Of a stretch of DNA of 25,833 nucleotides, positions 19,402 through 25,833 are shown in pieces. A program made the position numbers and the translations under genes. Location: the IMG/VR virus record IMGVR_UViG_3300048642_000020, positions 1 through 25,833 of that record. One strand, 5' to 3'. The notes beneath the pieces were generated by a model. The model had not been told where the DNA came from, ran no database searches, and worked only from the letters and a program-made list of their open reading frames with translations. Source of the stretch: a virus. Numbering within the stretch: position 1 is the first letter of the stretch; the number at the start of each line of letters is the position of its first letter.

Positions 19402-21896
19402 GTCTCACCTCGTGGGACATCGAGACGACGATCAAGGCCCGCTTCAAGCGTAAGGCCACGCCGTTCGGTGACCTGAATCACACCGTGGTCCACGGTTGGA
19501 AGCATGCGGGCGGTGCTGGTACCGGCCACTACTTCTTCGGACGCAACAAGCCCGGCCCCGGCTGGCTGGCCCACCCGCTGCGCTACGATCCCGTCACCGG
19601 GACGTTCGGCACCAAGCTGCTGGCCGGGATGAACATCAAGTTCGACCTGCTGCATGCCCTGCAAGACCCGGACAACCTGCGGATGTGGATGAGCTACGTC
19701 GCTGGCGGCGGGCAAATCTGGGACATCCAGCTGGCCGAGTACCTGCTGGAAGGCATGGGCCAGAAGCACCACATGCTCAGCCTCGACGAGATCGCCCCGC
19801 GTTACGGCGCCGACCTCAAGATCGACGAGGTCAAGCTGCTGTGGAATGCGGGAGTCGAGACGACGGACATCGACCCCGACCTGCTGGTCCGATACCTCGT
19901 CGGCGAGGACACGCCGGAAGGCCGCCGCAAGGGTGACGTCGAGAACACCGAGCACATCGCACTGGCCCAGATCAAGCGGGCCCGCGAGGTCGGCCAAGTC
20001 AACAGCATCATGCTGAACATGGGCGCCCTGCTCTGCACGATCGAGATCGAGCGGAACGGGATGTACGTGGACATGGCGCTGGCCCTGAAGCTGGCCGAGG
20101 AACTGAAGGTCGCCATCGACGCCTGCCGCGTCACGCTCGAAGCGTACCTGCCGACCGACCTGCCCTTCGAGTTCAAGTGGACGAGCCGCTTCCACAAGTC
20201 TGCGCTGATCTTCGGCGGGACCGTGCAGTGGGATGCCCACGAGTACGACACGAAGGAAGGCGGGCGGATCTACAAGCACGAGTACGACGGTCGCAAGGCT
20301 GCGGGCTTCAAGGTGCCCGAGCTGGTGTATGCCCAGAAGGACGAGCTGCACTACCTGCTGACGGACGGGCATACAATGAACGTCGACGAGTGGCATGCCC
20401 GAGAACTCCGTGCGTTCGATGGCCTTGAAGAATCTCCCCGCGAGCAGGTACGCTTCGCTTCCGGCAAGAACGCTGGCGAGCCGAAGACCAAGAAGGTCAA
20501 GGTCGACAACCTCGACAAGCCCAAGGGTCGCGGCGTCAAGGCGCCGTACCAGTTCGCTGGCTTCACCAAGCCCGAGAAGCGGTGGGAGTCTGCCGAGCCC
20601 GGCGTGTACTCGACGGCCAGCGAGGTCATCGAGGAGCTGTCCACTCGCGGCGTCCCGTTCCTGGATGCGTTCGCCAAGCTGCAATCCCTGACCAAGGATC
20701 TGTCCACGTACTACATCGTGACGGACCCAACGACCGGCGAGAGCAAGGGCATGCTGTCCCTGGTGGACGAGCACGGCATCATCCATCACCGCATCAACCA
20801 CACGTCGACGGTGACGGGCCGCTTCTCCTCGTCGGATCCGAACCTCCAGAACGTGTCCAAGGGCATGCTCAACCCGAAGACGGGGGAGTGGGAAGGCTCG
20901 AAGATCAAGCTGGTGTTCATCAGCCGCTTCGGCAAGGACGGCTCGATCATCCAGTCGGACTTCACCGCCCTGGAAGTGTACGTCCAGGCGATCCTGACGC
21001 AGTGCAAGCAGCTGATCGAAGACCTGCGGGCTGGCCTGGACATGCACTGTGTCCGCGTCAGCCAGAAGGAGAAGATCCCCTACGAGGAAGCGTTCCGGCT
21101 CTGCAAGGGCTACAAGAACGAGGACGGCACCAAGGTTCCGGCCGATCCGATCTGGGACAAGAAGCGTACCAACGCCAAGGTCTTCAGCTTCCAGCGTGCA
21201 TACGGCGCCGGGGCTCCGAAGATCGCCGCCTCGCTGGGCGTGCCGGTGGAGGAGATCGAGGAACTGATCGCGGCGGAGACGCTGCGGTATCCCGAGATCG
21301 ACAGCTACTACGAGAACCTCACTGCGATCATCAAGGCGAACCGACGTCCGCAAGGGCTGGCTGTGCCGCACCCCGAGATCAAGGGCGTGATGTGCAACCT
21401 GGGTACCTCGTCGTACCGCACGCCGGACGGCAAGCTGTACAGCTACCAAGAGCACCCGGCCCCCGAGTACCTCGTCAAGCGTGGCACGTTCTCCTCGTTC
21501 TCTCCGACCGAGATCAAGAACTACGTGGCGCAGGGCGAAGGCGGAGAGTGGGCCAAGGCTGCGATGTGGCTGGCGGTCCGCGAGTTCTACCGCAACGGGA
21601 ACTGGGGCGGGCTTGGCCTGCTTATCAACCAAGTCCACGACGCGGTGTACGCCGACTCGCACAACGACGTTCGCACCGAGGTCGCCGCGACGCTGCATGC
21701 CTGCATGGAAGCCGCGTCCGAGTTCATGGAGTGGTTCTTCAAGTGGGAAGTCCCGGTGCCTGTGCCGAGTGACACCACCTGGGGCTCGTCCATGTCCGAG
21801 GAATCGCCTGCCGAGGGCATCAAAGAATTGGCACAGAAGATCCGCCTGGATCTCCGCAGCCGATACATGGCGGGCCACGTCCCGTCGTTCAACTAA
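19398..21896 (+). CDS. DNA polymerase, family A, with 3'-5' exonuclease domain
   Basis: An 832-residue polymerase; GGAGG precedes ATG 19398. The exonuclease domain has DIET (Asp 7/Glu 9), N-x2-FD (Asn 79, Asp 83) and a third acidic motif near DVENTEHI. The palm has motif A DFTALEVYV (Asp 521), motif B with Arg 590, Lys 594, Phe 598 and Tyr 602 in the exact Pol I spacing, and motif C QVHDAVYAD (Asp 748). In motif C the usual Glu after Asp is Ala 749, a departure from the VHDE of E. coli Pol I and T7. Phe 598 predicts discrimination against dideoxynucleotides. A charged insertion (about residues 345-400, rich in Lys) lies between exonuclease and polymerase parts. No 5' nuclease domain is present; that activity is a separate gene at 22990. 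Confidence 0.93.
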   Translation: MSLTSWDIETTIKARFKRKATPFGDLNHTVVHGWKHAGGAGTGHYFFGRNKPGPGWLAHPLRYDPVTGTFGTKLLAGMNIKFDLLHALQDPDNLRMWMSYVAGGGQIWDIQLAEYLLEGMGQKHHMLSLDEIAPRYGADLKIDEVKLLWNAGVETTDIDPDLLVRYLVGEDTPEGRRKGDVENTEHIALAQIKRAREVGQVNSIMLNMGALLCTIEIERNGMYVDMALALKLAEELKVAIDACRVTLEAYLPTDLPFEFKWTSRFHKSALIFGGTVQWDAHEYDTKEGGRIYKHEYDGRKAAGFKVPELVYAQKDELHYLLTDGHTMNVDEWHARELRAFDGLEESPREQVRFASGKNAGEPKTKKVKVDNLDKPKGRGVKAPYQFAGFTKPEKRWESAEPGVYSTASEVIEELSTRGVPFLDAFAKLQSLTKDLSTYYIVTDPTTGESKGMLSLVDEHGIIHHRINHTSTVTGRFSSSDPNLQNVSKGMLNPKTGEWEGSKIKLVFISRFGKDGSIIQSDFTALEVYVQAILTQCKQLIEDLRAGLDMHCVRVSQKEKIPYEEAFRLCKGYKNEDGTKVPADPIWDKKRTNAKVFSFQRAYGAGAPKIAASLGVPVEEIEELIAAETLRYPEIDSYYENLTAIIKANRRPQGLAVPHPEIKGVMCNLGTSSYRTPDGKLYSYQEHPAPEYLVKRGTFSSFSPTEIKNYVAQGEGGEWAKAAMWLAVREFYRNGNWGGLGLLINQVHDAVYADSHNDVRTEVAATLHACMEAASEFMEWFFKWEVPVPVPSDTTWGSSMSEESPAEGIKELAQKIRLDLRSRYMAGHVPSFN

Positions 21897-21905
21897 GGAA
21901 CCCGA

Positions 21906-22070
21906 TTGGAAACCTACCTGTCCTATCTGCTGGGTCGCAAGATCGGTGCGACCACGTACCAGGAACTGGTGGCGGGTGACATGGAGGGCCGCATCGCTGC
22001 GGTCACCGTGATCATCATCGTCACCACGACCTTCGTCTTGGGCGCAGCCAAGATCATCTCCTTCATCTGA
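21906..22070 (+). CDS. 54-residue membrane protein with TTG start
   Basis: Between polymerase and the next gene, TTG 21906 has AGGA 6-7 bases upstream and opens a 54-codon frame to TGA 22068-22070. The product has a polar N-terminus (ETYLSYLLGRKIGATTYQELVAGDMEGR) and one C-terminal hydrophobic helix (AAVTVIIIVTTTFVLGAAKIISFI). It fills the only gap in a gapless operon and keeps the local codon bias, which supports it. A start at ATG 21981 would leave just the helix. No function is known. Confidence 0.55.
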   Translation: METYLSYLLGRKIGATTYQELVAGDMEGRIAAVTVIIIVTTTFVLGAAKIISFI

Positions 22071-22078
22071 AAGACACC

Positions 22079-22987
22079 ATGAGCATCACCAACAAGTTCG
22101 CCAACATCGCCGACCAAGCCGCCCAGACCACCAACATGACCGAGGCCCAGTCGGGCGGTGGCGACTTCACGCCGCCCGAAGCTGGCCCCTGCCGCCTGCG
22201 TCTGATCGGCTACGTGGAGCTGGGCAAGCACATGCCCGCCAAGGGCTTCAACGGTGCCCCGCCGAAGGAGCAGAACAAGGTCGAGGTCTACTTCGAGGTG
22301 AGCGGTCCGAAGCACCCGCCGCGTGAGCACGACGGAAAGAAGTACCCGCACATCATCAAGGTCCAGGAGAACCTGAGCCTGAACGAGAAGGCCCGTTTCT
22401 TCAAGCTGTTCCAGCTGCTGAACTACGCCGGTACCGCCCGCCACATCACCCAGCTGCTGGGCTCGGCCTACAAGGGCACGATCATCCACCGCGAGTACAA
22501 GGGCAACGACGGCAAGATGCGCAAGGTCGCCGAGCTGTTCGACAAGGTCAGCGGCTCGTGGAAGATCGAGCCCCCGCGCTACGAGGTCGTCGATCCCGAG
22601 ACCGGCCCCACCGGCGAGTTCGCTGCCCTGAAGGTGGATGATCCGATCACCCCGCTGAAGTGCTTCATCTGGGACTACGCTGACATGGAGCAGTGGAACT
22701 CGATCTTCATCGAGGGCCAGTACGCTGCCGAGGAAGCGAAGGACGGCAAGCCGGCCCGGGCTGCCCGCACGAAGAACGTGCTCCAGGAGAAGATCAAGGC
22801 GGCCCGCAACTTCAAGGACTCGCCGATGTACACGCTGCTGCTCAACAACGGCCAGAGCGTGGACCTGTCGATCCCGGCGGACGAGCTGGGCGACGGCGAG
22901 GAAGGCGGCGGTGACGAGGACGCGGCACCGGCTGCGCAGGCTGGTAACCAGTCCGACGTGGATCCGCTGGCTGGCATGGGGGTCTGA
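22079..22987 (+). CDS. Putative ssDNA-binding protein with acidic tail
   Basis: A 302-residue protein between polymerase and 5'-3' exonuclease. The first 30 residues are flexible; residues about 30-215 alternate strands and loops in a way consistent with an OB-like fold (CRLRLIGYVELGKHMP, KVEVYFEVSG, YKGTIIHREYKG). The C-terminus is Gly/Asp/Glu-rich and disordered (DELGDGEEGGGDEDAAP), the typical acidic tail by which phage and bacterial single-stranded DNA-binding proteins contact replisome partners. Very strong codon bias suggests abundance. The family was not identified by motif, so this is inference from tail and location. The ribosome site is weak. Confidence 0.55.
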   Translation: MSITNKFANIADQAAQTTNMTEAQSGGGDFTPPEAGPCRLRLIGYVELGKHMPAKGFNGAPPKEQNKVEVYFEVSGPKHPPREHDGKKYPHIIKVQENLSLNEKARFFKLFQLLNYAGTARHITQLLGSAYKGTIIHREYKGNDGKMRKVAELFDKVSGSWKIEPPRYEVVDPETGPTGEFAALKVDDPITPLKCFIWDYADMEQWNSIFIEGQYAAEEAKDGKPARAARTKNVLQEKIKAARNFKDSPMYTLLLNNGQSVDLSIPADELGDGEEGGGDEDAAPAAQAGNQSDVDPLAGMGV

Positions 22988-22989
22988 CC

Positions 22990-23916
22990 ATGAGCCGCTT
23001 TGCTGACGCCATCGCGGCGGTAGCGGCGGCTTCCCCGGTCATCGACAGCCGCATCCCTCCCGTCCCGGGTCGGGTGCTGCTGATCGACGGGGACTCCCTG
23101 GCCTACTCGTGTGCAGGAAACGACGAGTGCGACCCGGGCCAAGCCCGGATCAACGTCGTGAACCGCATCGAGCAGGCCAAGCGCCGCAGCGGAGCCGAGG
23201 AGGTCCGCATCCTTATGACGGCCAACGGTTCCCACAAGGGCCACCGCTACGCCATCGCCACGGTGAAGGACTACCAGGGCAACCGCAGCAGCGGGCGCCG
23301 TCCGAAGAACTGGCAGTACCTGCGGGATTACCTGCTGGGCCTGCCGAACACCGAGGTGTCCAACAACGCCGAGGCCGACGACCTGTTCGCCAAGTACGCC
23401 CACAACCTGCTGGACGCTGTGCTGCATTACCAGGACAAGGACATGCGGCAGATCGACGACTGCTGGCACCTGACCTGGGACGACTTCCAGCTGATCCGTG
23501 TGCCCAAGGGTGCGTGGTCGGTTGTCGCCAACGGCAAGCAGTACGGTCGCAAGTGGTTCTGGTTGCAGATGCTGCACGGCGACACCGCCGACAACATCCC
23601 GGGCCTGCCCAAGTACGTGAACCCGAAGGGCAGCCTCGCTCTGTGCGGCGAGGTCACGGCGGGCAAGCTGCTGGCGATGGTCGAGTCGCAGGCCGAGGCG
23701 TTCGATGTGGTGCTGGAACTCTACCGGGGCTACTGGGGCGAGAGGGCCGAGGTCGCGCTGCTGGAGCAGGCCATCCTGCTGTGGCTGCGTCGCATCCCGG
23801 GCAACGTCTTCGACTGCATGGAGTCGGGTGGCCCGCTGGCGAAGCTGGCCCACCAGGGCGCTGTCTACGAGATCGAATCCCGTGTCGCGAAGGCCCAGTC
23901 CTATGCGGAAACTTAA
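22990..23916 (+). CDS. 5'-3' exonuclease, T7 gp6-like
   Basis: A 308-residue FEN-type nuclease. Metal ligands appear in order: LLIDGDSLAY (Asp 33, Asp 35), NAEADD (Glu 128, Asp 130, Asp 131), YQDKDMRQ (Asp 149, Asp 151) and HGDTADNIPGLP (Asp 198, Asp 201), the last being the helix-hairpin start typical of the family. KGHRYAIATVKDYQGNR is the basic arch region. It removes RNA primers and degrades host DNA in T7. It starts three bases after the SSB-like gene and overlaps endonuclease VII by 14 bases. The N-terminal 25 residues (Ala-rich) extend beyond the usual family start. Confidence 0.9.
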   Translation: MSRFADAIAAVAAASPVIDSRIPPVPGRVLLIDGDSLAYSCAGNDECDPGQARINVVNRIEQAKRRSGAEEVRILMTANGSHKGHRYAIATVKDYQGNRSSGRRPKNWQYLRDYLLGLPNTEVSNNAEADDLFAKYAHNLLDAVLHYQDKDMRQIDDCWHLTWDDFQLIRVPKGAWSVVANGKQYGRKWFWLQMLHGDTADNIPGLPKYVNPKGSLALCGEVTAGKLLAMVESQAEAFDVVLELYRGYWGERAEVALLEQAILLWLRRIPGNVFDCMESGGPLAKLAHQGAVYEIESRVAKAQSYAET

Positions 23917-24280
23917 GGCGACGGAGGTCGCTGGTATCAGGTCGGCGCAGCTGGTGGCGCAGGGTGGCAAGTGTGCCCTCTGTGGTCTGCCGCTGACGCC
24001 GACCAATGCCCGCTTGGACCATGACCATTCGACCGGCGCCGTGCGCGGCACGCTGCACAACGGCTGCAACGCACTGCTCGGCAAGGTGGAGAACAACGCG
24101 GCCCGCTTCGGGCTGAAGTCCATCCCCGCCTTCGGCCATGGCCTTGGTGCTTACATCGCGAAGCACCAGACCAACATCACCGGCCTGATCCATCCGACTC
24201 ACAAGACCGAGGAGGAGAAACGGCTGGCCCGCAACGCCAAGGCCCGCAAGGCCAGGGCAACCAAGAAAGGAACCGCATGA
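23903..24280 (+). CDS. Recombination endonuclease VII
   Basis: A 125-residue His-Cys-type nuclease. CALC (Cys 24/Cys 27) begins the zinc site, LDHDHSTG (residues 38-45) is the catalytic DHDH loop, and VRGTLHNGCNALLGKVEN completes it. The third zinc ligand is His 52 in LHNGCN instead of the Cys of T4 endonuclease VII. The tail is Lys/Arg/Ala-rich. The enzyme resolves branched DNA such as packaging intermediates. No endonuclease I gene (T7 gp3) is present in the window, so this gene probably serves that role, as in phiKMV-type phages. Confidence 0.88.
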   Translation: MRKLKATEVAGIRSAQLVAQGGKCALCGLPLTPTNARLDHDHSTGAVRGTLHNGCNALLGKVENNAARFGLKSIPAFGHGLGAYIAKHQTNITGLIHPTHKTEEEKRLARNAKARKARATKKGTA

Positions 24281-25089
24281 CCAAGCCACCCCACAAGAAG
24301 AAGTTGACTATCGTGGGGCCGAAGATCCTGCACATCGACATCGAAACGGCTCCGCTGGAGTCGTATCACTGGGGCCTGTGGCAACAGAACATCGGACTGA
24401 ACCAGATCAAGGTGGAGTGGAGCATCCTCTCCTTCACCTGGAACTGGGATCACGAGGACAAGTTCTTCTACATGGACACCTTCGAGAAGGCCGACCTCCG
24501 CGATGACAGCGACCTGCTGGCAAAGCTGTGGGAGCTGCTCAACGAGGCGGACATCGTGGTTGCACAGAACGGCGTCCGCTTCGATCTGAAGAAGATCCGA
24601 GCCCGCATGCTGCTGCTGGGCATGGCGCCCTTCAGCCCGGTCAAGGTCAGCGACACGCTCCTCACTGCGAAGAACGAGTTCGGCTTCACCAGCAACAAGC
24701 TGGAGTGGATGTCGAGCAAGTTCTCCACGGTGGCGAAGCGCAAGCACGGCAAGTTCCCGGGCTTCGATCTGTGGGTCGCCTTCCTGGACCGCAACCCTGC
24801 GGCCCGAAAGGAAATGCGACTCTACAACATCGACGATGTCCGCTCGATGAAGCAGGTCTACCACCGCATGCGGCCCTGGGATTCCAAGGCCCCCAACCTC
24901 GGCGCTTACTACGAGGACGAGGAAATGCGGTGCCGCTGCTGCGGGTCGACCGACGTGCAGAAGCGTGGGATCTCCCGCACCAACTCCGGCCAGTACCAAC
25001 GCATCCACTGCAAGGCGTGCGGCGCCTGGAGCCGTACCCGCTACACCACCAACACCCTCAGCAAGCGCAAGGCTAGCCTCAGCGCGTAA
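24277..25089 (+). CDS. DnaQ-fold 3'-5' exonuclease with C-terminal zinc ribbon
   Basis: A 270-residue protein coupled to endonuclease VII by ATGA, with AAAGGA upstream. The exonuclease fold shows Exo I HIDIETAP (Asp 21, Glu 23), Exo II NGVRFDLKKI (Asp 103) and Exo III LYNIDDV (Tyr 183, Asp 187). From residue 217 a four-Cys zinc ribbon follows (Cys 219/222 and Cys 245/248, MRCRCCGS and HCKACGAW) with the form of a DNA-binding ribbon seen in transposases. The polymerase already contains its own proofreading domain, so this is a second exonuclease of this fold, perhaps acting on host DNA, repair or recombination intermediates. Confidence 0.75.
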   Translation: MTKPPHKKKLTIVGPKILHIDIETAPLESYHWGLWQQNIGLNQIKVEWSILSFTWNWDHEDKFFYMDTFEKADLRDDSDLLAKLWELLNEADIVVAQNGVRFDLKKIRARMLLLGMAPFSPVKVSDTLLTAKNEFGFTSNKLEWMSSKFSTVAKRKHGKFPGFDLWVAFLDRNPAARKEMRLYNIDDVRSMKQVYHRMRPWDSKAPNLGAYYEDEEMRCRCCGSTDVQKRGISRTNSGQYQRIHCKACGAWSRTRYTTNTLSKRKASLSA

Positions 25090-25098
25090 AGGAACGAC

Positions 25099-25752
25099 AT
25101 GACTTTCAAGATCGGCGACCGCGTGCGTCGCACCAGCCATCCGTACAGCAACAACAGCGGCTTCTCCATCTTCCCGGGTGATGAGGCCACGGTGTCCCAG
25201 GTCCGAGCGCATGACGGATCGCTGATCTTGGAGGGCATGCTGTCCGGTTCCTGCGACGACCGGTACTTCGAGCTGGTCAGCAAGGCCAAGGCCAAGGTTC
25301 TCGGGGTGGAGGTGGACCGGAAGGACACCAACCCCAAGCAGGCTGTCGGCGAGACCCGCATCCCGCTGCACCTGATCCCCGACGGCGCCCTTGCCTGGGT
25401 CGCCATGGCGTTCTACGAGGGCGCCACCAAGTACGGGGCATTCAACTGGCGAGTCGCTGGCGTGCGTGCCAGCACGTACATCGCGGCGGCTCGTCGCCAC
25501 ATCATGAAGTGGTGGAACGGTGAGCGGGAAGACCCGAAGACCCGCGTCCATCACCTCGCCAACACCATCGCCGGTCTGATGATCCTGCTGGACGCCGAGA
25601 TCCAACAGATGCTGGAAGACGACCGGCCGCCGAAGCAGAAGATCACCGACCTGTTCGACGAACTCCAGGGCGTGCAGAAGTTCCTGACGGAAGCTCACGC
25701 CAACCTAAACCCCAAGCATGCCACCGAGAAGGACCAACATGCACCCCGCTGA
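25099..25752 (+). CDS. dATP/dGTP diphosphohydrolase-like protein (MazG-related)
   Basis: A 217-residue protein with AAAGGA before ATG 25099. Residues 1-62 resemble a small KOW/SH3-type domain (FKIGDRVRRT, GDEATVSQVR). Residues about 75-180 match the DUF5664 pattern, annotated in Pfam as dATP/dGTP diphosphohydrolase N-terminal domain: NPKQAVGETRIPLHLIP, AFYEGATKYGAFNWR, YIAAARRHIMKWWNGE, HHLANTIAGLMILLDAE. These helices carry the acidic and His residues of a MazG-like fold that hydrolyses nucleotides to monophosphates. The family is common in phages and some members (MazZ) supply the 2-aminoadenine pathway. The N-terminal fused domain is unusual, to my knowledge. Confidence 0.65.
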   Translation: MTFKIGDRVRRTSHPYSNNSGFSIFPGDEATVSQVRAHDGSLILEGMLSGSCDDRYFELVSKAKAKVLGVEVDRKDTNPKQAVGETRIPLHLIPDGALAWVAMAFYEGATKYGAFNWRVAGVRASTYIAAARRHIMKWWNGEREDPKTRVHHLANTIAGLMILLDAEIQQMLEDDRPPKQKITDLFDELQGVQKFLTEAHANLNPKHATEKDQHAPR

Positions 25753-25833
25753 CCTCGCCATCTTCATCCGCAAGCAGTATTGGGACACCATCGAAGAAGG
25801 CGAGCCCGACTTCGAGGAGGCCGTGCATCGCGG
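25739..25833 (+). CDS. Start of a further gene (partial)
   Basis: ATG 25739 lies within the end of the preceding gene, with AAGGA 6 bases upstream, and the frame is open to the window edge. The 31 visible codons encode an acidic helix (ADLAIFIRKQYWDTIEEGEPDFEEAV). Too short to name. Confidence 0.6.
   Translation, partial: MHPADLAIFIRKQYWDTIEEGEPDFEEAVHR

Noticed and set aside
19314-21878. Very long open frame on the minus strand opposite the DNA polymerase, and similar long minus frames elsewhere
   Set aside because: They mirror high-GC codon bias of the plus-strand genes, lack ribosome sites and family motifs, and the opposing genes are clearly real.

Overview
The window is a tightly packed, GC-rich bacteriophage genome segment with every gene on the + strand. 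The gene complement is that of a short-tailed T7-like phage (Autographiviridae type, with the phiKMV-like order in which replication genes precede endonuclease VII and the RNA polymerase is expected further downstream). An inner and outer spanin pair, a signal-anchor endolysin and sigma70-type TTGACA promoters point to a Gram-negative, high-GC host; the sequence alone does not name it.

Layout. 1-9212 is the late 'right end': the C-terminus of a large virion protein, a tail-fibre/adaptor cluster (370-3510), a T7 gp17.5-like holin, the small and large terminase, an Ig-like virion protein, a lysis cassette (SAR endolysin, small HExxH metallopeptidase, Rz, Rz1), an S74-type fibre and a small membrane protein. 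9213-10752 is about 1.5 kb with no credible gene: a strong stem-loop, a candidate phage-polymerase promoter, a cluster of GGAC repeats, six host-type promoters, and a roughly 500-nt stretch rich in RNA hairpins closed at its 3' end by a perfect 19-bp long-range helix. I read this as the joined ends of the linear genome (late right end, terminal repeat, early left end), i.e. a circularly permuted assembly. 10753-15788 holds small early genes, mostly unknown, several of them single-helix membrane proteins. 15798-25833 is the DNA metabolism block: primase, DnaB-like helicase, family A DNA polymerase, an acidic-tailed putative ssDNA-binding protein, 5'-3' exonuclease, endonuclease VII, a DnaQ-fold exonuclease with a zinc ribbon, and a dATP/dGTP diphosphohydrolase-like protein.

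How it works together. Host polymerase probably enters at the six-promoter array and reads through the structured leader into the early genes. Replication genes are translationally coupled by ATGA or TGATG overlaps. A 16-bp element occurs only twice, before the tail-fibre gene and after the last late gene, where T7 has phi17 and phiOR; this makes it a good candidate promoter for the phage's own polymerase. The most interesting unexplained object is the structured RNA region at about 10226-10735, with mutually exclusive hairpins at both ends of its closing helix.
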